A stretch of 64,000 bases of DNA from the NCBI RefSeq assembly GCF_024171725.1, contig NZ_JAMTCG010000007.1, forward strand, positions 186,001 through 250,000, given 5' to 3'. Origin of the DNA: Williamsia serinedens (GTDB taxonomy: Bacteria; Actinomycetota; Actinomycetes; Mycobacteriales; Mycobacteriaceae). Position 1 is the first letter of the stretch; each line of letters opens with the position of its first letter. The position numbers and the translations under genes were made by a program. The notes beneath the pieces are model-generated. The model worked only from the letters and a program-made list of their open reading frames with translations. It had not been told where the DNA came from and did no database searches. Below are positions 48,374 through 56,705 of this stretch, one piece after another.

Positions 48374-50205
48374 TGATCACGCCACCGCACACCCCGGTGG
48401 TGATCTGCGGAGCGGGTGCCGCCGGGTCGACCCTGGCCCTTCTGCTCGCATCCCGCGGGATCCCGTCGACCGTCCTGGATCGGCGGCGTGACCCACTGGG
48501 ACATCCTGCAGCGCACGTGATCAACGCGCGGTCGTTGGAGATCTGGCGTGAGGTCGACCCCGACCTCGCGGCGCAGATCGCCGCGCTGTCCCCGCCCATC
48601 TCCGAGATCAACCTCATCCGGTGGTGTTCGACGATCGGCGCGACCCCGCTCGGCGAGATCGACCTCCTCTCCGAACCCGAGCAACTCGCGAGGGTGCGGT
48701 CACACAGCGACTTCCTCATCTCCCACGTGGGTCAGCACCTGCTGATGCCACTGCTGTGGCAGCACCTCGACGACGAGCCGCTGGTCTCGTTCCACCGCGG
48801 CGTCGCCGTCACCGATCTCGTGACCGACCGGTCAGGTGCGACCCTCCGCACCGGATCAGGCTCGGACACCGCACCGTTCGTCATCGCAGCCGACGGTGCG
48901 AACAGCGTCGTCCGGGACCTGCTCGGCATCACCATGCAGGGACCGGTGCTGGCACGGATGGCGAGTGCGTTCTTCCGCTCCCCCGACCTGCACCCTCACG
49001 AACGCCCGCTGCTGACGTGGATCTACCAACCCGGTTTCGCCGGGGTCCTGATCGCCCACGCCGACGACCACTACATCCTGATGGGCACGTATGTCCATCC
49101 AGGCCAACCGATCGCGTCTGACCCCGATCGGTACTGGCGCGACGCCCTGCCTCGGGTCCTGGGCGCCGACAACACCTACGACATCCGGTCGACCGGTACG
49201 TGGACGATGACGTCGCAGACCGCGTCGTCGTTCCGAAGCGGTCCCGTCCTGCTCGTCGGTGACGCCGCCCATCGCTTCCCGCACACCGGCGGGTACGGGC
49301 TCAACAGTGGTGTCCAGGACGCCCACAACCTGGCGTGGAAGCTCGACGCGGTGCTCAACCACCGCGCCGACGACGCCCTGCTCGACACCTACGAGATCGA
49401 ACGCCGGCCGGTGGTGGAACTCTTCGCCGACCACAGCGTGCGCAACCACTTCACCCTCGACGCGGTGACGAAGCACTTCGGCGCGACCAACCGGGCGCTG
49501 CAGACCGTCACGTCCCTGATGGGACGGGCACCGCTGACCTGGGTACCCGACGCCCTCGCGGCGCGGGCCTCGGATCACCTCATCCGTGCCGGCCTGGCCC
49601 GCACGGCCATCCTGGGCCGAGACACGGCTCGCGCCCGACGGATCCGCGACCGTGCCGCCCTCGCGATCCCCGACCAGGCGCCCCATTTCGTGTCCACGGG
49701 GCTGGAGTTCGGCTATCGCTACTGTGGTCCGCTCATCGCCGACGACGGCACGCCGCCGGGATCGACGGATCCGGAAGAGGTGATCGAGTACTTCCCGTCC
49801 GTCGTCGCCGGGGGCCGGTTGCCGCACGTCCCCGTCGACGTCGGCGACGACCGTCGATCGATCCTCGAACTGGTCGACCGATCACCGGTCGTGCTGACCG
49901 TCGTGACCACCGACCCCGTGGCCTGGCTCGAGCGCCTCGACGCCGATCTGATCAGTCCACTCGAGGTCACGACGGTGGACGTCGGAGCGGTCTGCGTGGC
50001 GCCCGAGTCGGCCGCCGAGCTGTACCGCCTGACCCGCGGCGGCGCCGTGATCGTCCGCTGCGACGGCCACATCGTCTGGCACGACGACCGTCCCGCCGAC
50101 CAGTCCGCCGACGCGCTGCACGCCTTCCTCGCTCAGGGGTGGGCGCAGCTCGTCCCAGCCCGTGCCGCGACCGCCGACGCCCGCACCTCCAGGAGCACCG
50201 AATGA
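48373..50205 (+). CDS. FAD-dependent aromatic monooxygenase (PHBH/MhpA type)
   Basis: 610 residues. Dinucleotide fold VVICGAGAAGSTLALLLA (8-25), the DG motif IAADGANSVVRDLLG (about 174-188) and the GD motif LLVGDAAHRFPHTGGYGLNSG (about 292-312) define class A flavoprotein hydroxylases. The C-terminal 150 residues resemble the thioredoxin-like extension of phenol hydroxylase and MhpA. It should hydroxylate a phenolic ring with NAD(P)H and O2, making the diol for the dioxygenase. Its ATG overlaps the previous stop by one base; its stop overlaps the next start. Confidence 0.9.
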   Translation: MITPPHTPVVICGAGAAGSTLALLLASRGIPSTVLDRRRDPLGHPAAHVINARSLEIWREVDPDLAAQIAALSPPISEINLIRWCSTIGATPLGEIDLLSEPEQLARVRSHSDFLISHVGQHLLMPLLWQHLDDEPLVSFHRGVAVTDLVTDRSGATLRTGSGSDTAPFVIAADGANSVVRDLLGITMQGPVLARMASAFFRSPDLHPHERPLLTWIYQPGFAGVLIAHADDHYILMGTYVHPGQPIASDPDRYWRDALPRVLGADNTYDIRSTGTWTMTSQTASSFRSGPVLLVGDAAHRFPHTGGYGLNSGVQDAHNLAWKLDAVLNHRADDALLDTYEIERRPVVELFADHSVRNHFTLDAVTKHFGATNRALQTVTSLMGRAPLTWVPDALAARASDHLIRAGLARTAILGRDTARARRIRDRAALAIPDQAPHFVSTGLEFGYRYCGPLIADDGTPPGSTDPEEVIEYFPSVVAGGRLPHVPVDVGDDRRSILELVDRSPVVLTVVTTDPVAWLERLDADLISPLEVTTVDVGAVCVAPESAAELYRLTRGGAVIVRCDGHIVWHDDRPADQSADALHAFLAQGWAQLVPARAATADARTSRSTE

Positions 50206-52529
50206 GCATCGACGTCCCCGAGATCGCTCCGGCCTCACCGGACATCCGCACGCTCGACACGATCGCCCGCCGTGTCCTGTGGACCTCGACGGCGATCATC
50301 CACCATGCCAACCGGGTTCGCCCCAACCCGAGCGGGCTGAAGGTCGGTGGCCATCAGGCCTCGAGTGCGTCGATGGTCCACATCATGACGTCGCTGTGGT
50401 TCGGTCAGCTGGGTGCCGGTGACCGGGTCTCGGTCAAACCCCATGCCTCACCGGTCCTGCACGCCATCAACCACCTTCTGGGAGAACTCGACGAGCGGTG
50501 GCTCACGACGCTGCGGGAGTACGGCGGCCTCCAGTCGTATCCGAGCCGGTCGAAGGACCCCGACCCCGTCGACTACTCCACGGGATCGGTCGGCATCGGC
50601 GCGACCGCACCGATCTGGGGGGCGATCGCGCGCCGCTACGTCGACACGACGTTCGGCAGCACGGGGACGGGTCGGCAGTACTCGCTCGTCGGTGACGCGG
50701 AACTCGACGAGGGCGCGATCTGGGAGGCCGTGCTCGACCCCAGCGTCGCCGACCTCGGGGAGATCGTCTGGATCGTCGACCTGAACCGCCAGTCGCTTGA
50801 CCGGGTGGTCCCGAACATCGCCGCCCGCCGGCTCGAGCAGATGTTCACCGCCGCCGGCTGGCAGGTCATCACCGTCTCGTTCGGACGCATCCTGGAGAGC
50901 CTGTTCGCCCGTCCCGGAGGCGACGCACTGCGTCGTCGCATCGTCGAGATGCCCAACCCCGAATACCAACGACTCCTGCGGTGCTCGGCCGAGGAGGTGC
51001 GTACCCGTCTGCCCGGAGTCGGACCCGACGCCGACGCCATCACCGGTGTCATCGGCGATCTCGACGACTCGACGCTGCTGGCGGCCGTGGCGAACCTCGG
51101 CGGGCACGACATCGGGGCGTTGCAGGCCGCCTACGCCCAGATCGACGACACACGGCCGACGGTCGTCATCGCCTACACCGTGAAGGGGTTCGGCCTTCCG
51201 ATCCAGGGCCACCCGCAGAACCACTCGTCGCTGCTCAGCGTGGAGCAGTTCGACGACCTCGCCGTCACGCTCGGCGAGGACGCCCGGAACCCCTGGCGAC
51301 GGTTCCCGTCGGAGTCCCCGGAGGGACAGCTCTGCGAACAGGTCTCGGCGCGACTCCGACGCGACCCGGTCCCACCGCTGCCCCGACTCTCGGTGCCGCG
51401 CGACGTCGACCGCACTCCCTCCGCGACGTCCACCACCCAGGCCGCACTCGGTCGGGTCCTGTTGGACCTCTCCCGTGAGGCGCCGGAGATCGCCGACCGG
51501 GTGGTGACCGTCAGCCCCGACGTCAGCTCGACGACGAATCTCGCCGGGTGGTTGAACAAGGTCGGCGTGTGGTCCCCGGCCGAACGACACAACTGGTTCG
51601 CCGACGACGCCGAGACGATCATGCACTGGCGTGAGCGACCCACCGGCCAGCACATGGAACTCGGCATCGCCGAGACGAACCTCGTCGGCCTCCTCGGTGA
51701 ACTGGGCGCGACGTGGAGCCGGTGGGGTCAGCCGTTGCTGCCGATCGGTGTCCTCTACGACCCGTTCGTCGAACGCGCACTGGAGCCGTGGTCGTTCGGC
51801 GTCTACGCCGGCGGCCAGTCGATCCTCGTGGGTACACCGTCGGGTGTCACGCTGGCCTCCGAAGGCGGTGCGCACCAGTCGATCACGACGCCCTCGGTCG
51901 GTCTGGAGCAGCCCGGCTGCGTCACCTATGAGCCCGCGTTCGCCATCGAGGTTCAGTGGGTCCTGCTCGACTCCCTGGCCCACCTCGGCCGACCCGACGG
52001 CCGCTCCGCCTACCTGCGACTGTCCACCCGTCCCGTCGAGCAGGGCCTGGCCGAGGTCCCGTCCGACCCCGCTGCGCGGGAGCGGCGGAGACGCCAGGTG
52101 GTGGCCGGCGCGTATCCCCTGCGTACCGCGGAGATCACGCCGGCCGCGACCATCGTCACGATGGGCGCGATGGCGACCGAGGCGATCCGCGCCGCGGAAC
52201 GCCTACGGGACATGGACATCGACGCCGACGTCGTCTGCGTCACCAGTCCGGGACTGCTCTTCGATGCGACCCAGGCCCGCGCCGGCAGACAGGACGCGCC
52301 GACCTGGATCCTCGACAGCGTGTTCCCGGCGGACCGCGCCGCGCCGATGGTGACCATCCTCGACGGCCACCCACACACGCTGGCGTTCCTCGCGACCATC
52401 AACTCGGTGCCGCTGCGGGCGCTCGGCGTCACCTCGTTCGGCCAGGCCGGATCTCTCGACGACACGTACCGGCACCACGAGATCGACGCCGACAGCATCG
52501 TCCGCGCGACGCTCGACGTCCTCGGGTGA
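50202..52529 (+). CDS. AceE-like thiamine-diphosphate enzyme (transketolase superfamily)
   Basis: 775 residues, shorter than AceE (about 890-930). N-terminal half: GLKVGGHQASSASMVHIMT, YSTGSVGIGATAPIWGAI, ThDP/Mg motif GDAELDEG (from about 163) ending in Asn of VDLNRQ about 28 residues later, and YTVKGFGLPIQGHPQNHSS. C-terminal half: HMELGIAETN with the likely activating Glu491, and LPIGVLYDPFVERALEPW. This matches homodimeric pyruvate dehydrogenase E1. No E2 or E3 gene accompanies it, so it may decarboxylate a 2-oxo acid or transfer a ketol unit on its own, or borrow the SucB-type E2. It is translationally coupled to the monooxygenase. Confidence 0.85.
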   Translation: MSIDVPEIAPASPDIRTLDTIARRVLWTSTAIIHHANRVRPNPSGLKVGGHQASSASMVHIMTSLWFGQLGAGDRVSVKPHASPVLHAINHLLGELDERWLTTLREYGGLQSYPSRSKDPDPVDYSTGSVGIGATAPIWGAIARRYVDTTFGSTGTGRQYSLVGDAELDEGAIWEAVLDPSVADLGEIVWIVDLNRQSLDRVVPNIAARRLEQMFTAAGWQVITVSFGRILESLFARPGGDALRRRIVEMPNPEYQRLLRCSAEEVRTRLPGVGPDADAITGVIGDLDDSTLLAAVANLGGHDIGALQAAYAQIDDTRPTVVIAYTVKGFGLPIQGHPQNHSSLLSVEQFDDLAVTLGEDARNPWRRFPSESPEGQLCEQVSARLRRDPVPPLPRLSVPRDVDRTPSATSTTQAALGRVLLDLSREAPEIADRVVTVSPDVSSTTNLAGWLNKVGVWSPAERHNWFADDAETIMHWRERPTGQHMELGIAETNLVGLLGELGATWSRWGQPLLPIGVLYDPFVERALEPWSFGVYAGGQSILVGTPSGVTLASEGGAHQSITTPSVGLEQPGCVTYEPAFAIEVQWVLLDSLAHLGRPDGRSAYLRLSTRPVEQGLAEVPSDPAARERRRRQVVAGAYPLRTAEITPAATIVTMGAMATEAIRAAERLRDMDIDADVVCVTSPGLLFDATQARAGRQDAPTWILDSVFPADRAAPMVTILDGHPHTLAFLATINSVPLRALGVTSFGQAGSLDDTYRHHEIDADSIVRATLDVLG

Positions 52530-52574
52530 CCGACCGGATGAGGCTGACCGCGCACCGACAGGGCTCGACACCGT

Positions 52575-52605
52575 TCTTGATTGCCCCTCAAGACGCTGCT
52601 AGCGT
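52575..52605 (+). promoter_or_regulatory. Promoter with TCTTGA-N7-TCAAGA operator
   Basis: TCTTGA (52575-52580) and TCAAGA (52588-52593) form a palindrome that contains the TTGA-N7-TCAA core seen at 42632 and 46711. TTGATT at 52578 serves as -35 and TAGCGT (52600-52605) as -10, 16-bp spacing. The SDR gene starts at 52647. Confidence 0.65.
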
Positions 52606-52646
52606 GGCGTGGTCCGCAGTGCAGTCCGTAGAGGGAGAACACAGTC

Positions 52647-53450
52647 ATGTCTGTTCCGACCACGTCGCGGACCGCGCTGGTCACGGGTGCCTCGGCCGGG
52701 ATCGGCGCCGCGTTCGCGCGGCACCTGGCTGCTCAGGGCAACAACGTCGTCCTGGTGGCCCGTCGCGAGGACCGGTTGGTCGCCCTCGCCGAAGAGCTCC
52801 GCCGCGGGTACGGCGTCACCGCGACGGTGATCGCCGCAGATCTGAACGACAATGCGGGGCCGCGAAGCATCGTCGATCAGTGCACGTCGCAGGGCATCGA
52901 CATCGACATCCTGATCAACAACGCCGGCTTCTCCGGCAACGGCGCTTTCGCGGACACCCCGTTCGAGGACCTGGCCCGCGAGATCCAGGTGATGGTCACC
53001 GCGGTGACGGAACTGGCCCACCTCGTGATCCCGGGGATGAAGGAGCGCCGGTACGGCCGGATCGTCAACCTCTCGTCGCTGGCCGCACTCCTGCCCCCGG
53101 CGGCCAGCCTGCTGTACACCCCGATCAAGTCCTACGTGCTCAATCTCTCGCAGGCCCTGGACATGGAGCTCAAGCCACATGGAGTGAACGTCACCGCGCT
53201 GTGCCCGGGGTTCACCCACAGCGAGTTCCACGACGTCATGGGCACCCGTGACGCCGCGTCGACGAAGCTGCCCGGGATCCTCTGGCAGTCGGCCGAGGAC
53301 GTGGTCCGCGAGGGATGGGACGCCGTCGAGGCCGGGAAAGCGGTGTGCGTCCCCGGGACCGTCAACAAGCTCACGGCCGCGGGAGCGAAGCCGATCCCCA
53401 CGCGGCTCGGCTACGTGCTGGGCAGGACGTTCAACCCCTTCAAGAACTGA
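52647..53450 (+). CDS. Short-chain dehydrogenase/reductase (classical SDR)
   Basis: 267 residues: TGASAGIGAAFARHLAAQG, ARREDRL (NADP preference), LINNAGFSGNG, Ser pair in VNLSSLAALLPPAAS and YTPIKSYV with catalytic Tyr and Lys. It closely parallels the SDR at 39340 (same ARREDRL and tail with basic residues), so the two are probably paralogues. It has its own operator-bearing promoter and is convergent with the desaturase-like gene, 26 nt away. Confidence 0.88.
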   Translation: MSVPTTSRTALVTGASAGIGAAFARHLAAQGNNVVLVARREDRLVALAEELRRGYGVTATVIAADLNDNAGPRSIVDQCTSQGIDIDILINNAGFSGNGAFADTPFEDLAREIQVMVTAVTELAHLVIPGMKERRYGRIVNLSSLAALLPPAASLLYTPIKSYVLNLSQALDMELKPHGVNVTALCPGFTHSEFHDVMGTRDAASTKLPGILWQSAEDVVREGWDAVEAGKAVCVPGTVNKLTAAGAKPIPTRLGYVLGRTFNPFKN

Positions 53451-53476
53451 CGGTCGCCGACAGAGCCGACTTGTGG

Positions 53477-54889
53477 TCATCTCGCCACGTGCCGAAGCGC
53501 GCTGAGCGCCGCGTTGTGACCGTTCATCCCGTGCACTCCCCCTCCGGGAGGCGTTGCGGCCGAACAGATGTAGACCCCGTCGATGCCGGTGGCGTACGGG
53601 TCGAACGCCACGCGCGGTCGCATGAGGACCTGGCGGGGCGAGTTGAGGCCGGTGATGATGTCACCGCCGACGTAGTTCGGGTTGTACGAGGGCATCTCGC
53701 GCGGGCTGCGGGAGTGGATCGCGGCGATTCGCTCCCGGAAGCCGGGGGCGAAGCGTTCGATCTGGTCGAGGATGAGCCCGGTCGCGTCCCCGGTGTAGCC
53801 GTGAGGCGTGTGGGCGTACGCCCAGATCGGGTGGATCGATCCCGCCGACCGTGACGGATCCGCCAGATACTGCTGCGCGAGCAGCACATACGGACGCTGC
53901 GGCATGACGCCCCGGTGGACGTCGCGTTCCGCGGCGACGATCTCCTCGAACGACCCACAGACATGCACGGTCCCGGCGTACCGCGCCGCCTCGTTGGTCC
54001 ACGGGATGTGATCGTCGACGGCGATGTCGAGTTTGAACGCGGCAGGGCCGTATCGGTATCTGCGATAGGCCTTGGCAACGCGCGCGGGCAGCCGGTGGCC
54101 GGCGAGGTCGACGACGGCGGTCGGTGAGAGGTCCATCATGACGATGTCCGACGTCACCTCGTCGAGATGGGTGACCTCGACGCCCGTGTGCACGGTGCCA
54201 CCGAGCTCGGCCAACAGCTTCGCCATCGCGGTGGTGATCGCCTCGGAGCCACCTTCGGCGACCGGCCACCCGTGGTTGTGACCCGCCGCGATCATCATCG
54301 CGCCGATCGCCGACGTCGTCGGTCGGCTCAGTGGGTAGACCGCATGCGCGGCAACACCCCCGAAGAGGGCTCTGGCCTCGGGGGTCTGCAACCGCGACGC
54401 GGTCAGCGTCGCCGGCGACAGCGCCGTCGGCCCGAATCTCGCCATCGGCACCAGATGTCGCGGTATGTGCGTGATCGGCTGGAAGAACTCGTCGGCGAGG
54501 TCCTCGAACGTCCGCACCAACGGCCCGAACACGCGCCGCCACCGGGCGCCGTCCGCACCGAGACCCTCGACGGTGTCGGACAGCGAGGTCTGCAGGACCC
54601 CGGCCCGGCCCCCGTCGAGCGGATGGACGACGTCGATGGGCGCCCTGAGCCATCGCAACCCGTACCGATCCAGGCCCGCCGAACGGAAGAACGCCGATGC
54701 CACGCCCATCGGGTGTACCGCCGAGCAGTCGTCGTGCAGCACGCCGGGGACCGTGAGTTCCGATGTACGGGTACCGCCCCCGATCCGGTCGGCCATCTCG
54801 AGGACGGTGACCGACACGCCTGCTCGGGCCAGGGTGACCGCGGCGGCGAGCCCGTTGGGCCCGGAGCCGACGACCGTCGCGGTGGTCAC
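53477..54889 (-). CDS. FAD-dependent oxidoreductase, phytoene desaturase/RetSat-like
   Basis: 470 residues. VVGSGPNGLAAAVTLARAG and the following GGGTRTSEL are the FAD-binding start of phytoene desaturase-like enzymes; AVHPMGVASAFFRSAGL, GGSEAITTAMAKLLAELGG and the C-terminal GVYICSAATPPGGGVHGMNGHNAA complete the pattern. Relatives desaturate, saturate or isomerise polyenes and hydrophobic lipids. GTG 54889 overlaps the stop of the DUF3556 gene. Last gene of the three-gene minus-strand operon. Substrate unknown. Confidence 0.88.
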   Translation of the reverse strand: MTTATVVGSGPNGLAAAVTLARAGVSVTVLEMADRIGGGTRTSELTVPGVLHDDCSAVHPMGVASAFFRSAGLDRYGLRWLRAPIDVVHPLDGGRAGVLQTSLSDTVEGLGADGARWRRVFGPLVRTFEDLADEFFQPITHIPRHLVPMARFGPTALSPATLTASRLQTPEARALFGGVAAHAVYPLSRPTTSAIGAMMIAAGHNHGWPVAEGGSEAITTAMAKLLAELGGTVHTGVEVTHLDEVTSDIVMMDLSPTAVVDLAGHRLPARVAKAYRRYRYGPAAFKLDIAVDDHIPWTNEAARYAGTVHVCGSFEEIVAAERDVHRGVMPQRPYVLLAQQYLADPSRSAGSIHPIWAYAHTPHGYTGDATGLILDQIERFAPGFRERIAAIHSRSPREMPSYNPNYVGGDIITGLNSPRQVLMRPRVAFDPYATGIDGVYICSAATPPGGGVHGMNGHNAALSALRHVAR

Positions 54890-56667
54890 CGGTTGCCGAC
54901 CGTGCCGGGATCCGAGCGACGGGTACCGTTCGCGCTCACGGACGTCGCCCGACGCGTCACCGTGACGGGGATGTCCCCGCTCTCGTCGAGCCACGGCTGT
55001 CGGGCGATGGTGTCCGACACGGACACGGTGCCCTCCTCGATGAGACCCGCTGCGGCGTCGACGATGCGGTAGCTCTGTGTTCCGCGGTGGAACGGCTGCC
55101 CCTCGATCATCACGGCCATCAGATCGCCCGGGGCCAGGTGGAGCCGATTGTGCACAGCCGCGAGGAGCTGCTCGTTGTGCAGATGTCCCTCACCGAAGTT
55201 CCACCCCAGGAGGCCACCGGCCATGAACTCGCCCTCGCGGATGACGTGGTCCTCACGGTTCGCGACGGCACGGGAGATGAGGCCCATGTGCGCGCGTCCA
55301 TGACTGTGCATCGCCCGCCACGCCGAGAACTTCTGCATCATGAACTCGCTGGTGTCCTCGTCGTACAGCTTCAGCAGCTGCATCTTGGTCATCGGCGCAG
55401 ACGTGATGATCTCCTCGTTCATCCGCTCCTCAAGGCCGGGCCTGAGGATCCAGGTGTCGGTGGCCCAGTTGCCCGCGTAGTACCGCATGCCGACGAGGAA
55501 CGACACCCACTGCGGTCGGAAGCCCCCGACCACGATGCCGGCGACGAGGAGGGCCGCGACGACGAACGGCCAGGCGGTCGTCGCATCCCACACGGCGTAG
55601 TCCGCATTCGTGTAGTGCCCGAACAGGAACCACGAGCCGAGGATCACGAAGACGTTCCACTCGAGCGGGACACCGGCGGGGAACGTCGAGATGATGAACA
55701 GGTGGAAGATCGTGAACCCGATCAGCACCACGGTCGTCAGAACGGTGTTCGTCGAGAACAACAGGATCGCAGGCAACACGAACTCGACGACGGTCCCCTG
55801 GTGCGCGGTGAACTTCGCGAAGGTGGAGGGCCGCATGTCCTCGGGGAAATCTCGGTAGAGCGTGCGCTTGAGGCGCGTGCTGCGGATGAGCGGGCTGTTG
55901 GAGATCATCACCGCGACCACGAACGGGAAGTGGTGGTTGATCTTCGACGTCGCAGCACCCCACCAGACGGCGACCATGATCAGCTTCAGCGCGATGATCA
56001 TGTCGACGAACGGGAACAGGAACGCGACGGCCATCAGGAAGTACTGATCGGAGCGCGCCGCGAGGAAGATCGCCTTGTCCCGCAGACCCACGACGGCGAG
56101 CAGGACGACCGTGGCGAGCGGGAACGCCCAGTTCATGATCCCGGCACCCCCCGGCCCCCCGCTGACGCCGTCGGACGCCAGCGACCAGCCCAGGGTCACC
56201 AGCAGACCGGCGTAGAGAGCCACGTCGACGACCGTTCGGGTGTCACCCCCGGTGAAGGGCACCTTGGTCGGCCAGGGTGCGAGCCGGATCGTCCCGGGCC
56301 GCAACCAGTAGGTGAACCCACCCACCGGCGGGAAGAACCGCATCGTCAACGGGCCGGAGCCACAGCCGAACCCGAGCACCTCGAACAACACGGTGAACAT
56401 GACGAACTTCTGGTAGACGATCGGCTCGGTCCACCACTCCCCGATCTGTCCCCACCCTCCGATGCCGGGGGTGGTCGCGATGATGATGGCCAGCGGGATC
56501 ACCAGGTAGGCAACCATCTTCACGACGTAGAACAGGTAGGCACCGGCGGGTGTGCCGAAACCCTGTTCTCCCCAGTGCTGTACCTGCAGCTTGATGCGGT
56601 CGAGATGGGGACGACGACGCCACTCGGCGAGGTCGACGTCGGGAAGGGTGGGTGAGAGCAGGCCCAT
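54886..56667 (-). CDS. DUF3556 polytopic membrane protein
   Basis: 593 residues. The start GLLSPTLPDVDLAEW, VVKMVAYLVIPLAIIIATTPG, FEVLGFGCGSGPLTMRFFPP, YWLRPGTIRLAPWPTKVPFT and HYTNADYAVWDAT match the actinobacterial DUF3556 family. About nine to ten membrane helices occupy residues 45-410; the last 180 residues are soluble (EGEFMAGGLLGWNFGEGHLHNEQLLAAVHNRLHL). Function unknown; the position between a CoA ligase and a polyene-type oxidoreductase suggests lipid or hydrophobic-substrate handling. GAGAAAG precedes ATG 56667. Confidence 0.88.
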   Translation of the reverse strand: MGLLSPTLPDVDLAEWRRRPHLDRIKLQVQHWGEQGFGTPAGAYLFYVVKMVAYLVIPLAIIIATTPGIGGWGQIGEWWTEPIVYQKFVMFTVLFEVLGFGCGSGPLTMRFFPPVGGFTYWLRPGTIRLAPWPTKVPFTGGDTRTVVDVALYAGLLVTLGWSLASDGVSGGPGGAGIMNWAFPLATVVLLAVVGLRDKAIFLAARSDQYFLMAVAFLFPFVDMIIALKLIMVAVWWGAATSKINHHFPFVVAVMISNSPLIRSTRLKRTLYRDFPEDMRPSTFAKFTAHQGTVVEFVLPAILLFSTNTVLTTVVLIGFTIFHLFIISTFPAGVPLEWNVFVILGSWFLFGHYTNADYAVWDATTAWPFVVAALLVAGIVVGGFRPQWVSFLVGMRYYAGNWATDTWILRPGLEERMNEEIITSAPMTKMQLLKLYDEDTSEFMMQKFSAWRAMHSHGRAHMGLISRAVANREDHVIREGEFMAGGLLGWNFGEGHLHNEQLLAAVHNRLHLAPGDLMAVMIEGQPFHRGTQSYRIVDAAAGLIEEGTVSVSDTIARQPWLDESGDIPVTVTRRATSVSANGTRRSDPGTVGNR

Positions 56668-56705
56668 GGCAGAACTTTCTCGGTGGGTGCGGATGGAGTA
56701 CGGGA

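Noticed and set aside
55087-56655. 522-codon plus-strand frame opposite the DUF3556 gene
   Set aside because: Charged, His/Arg/Asp-rich sequence without any motif, antisense to a clear membrane protein.
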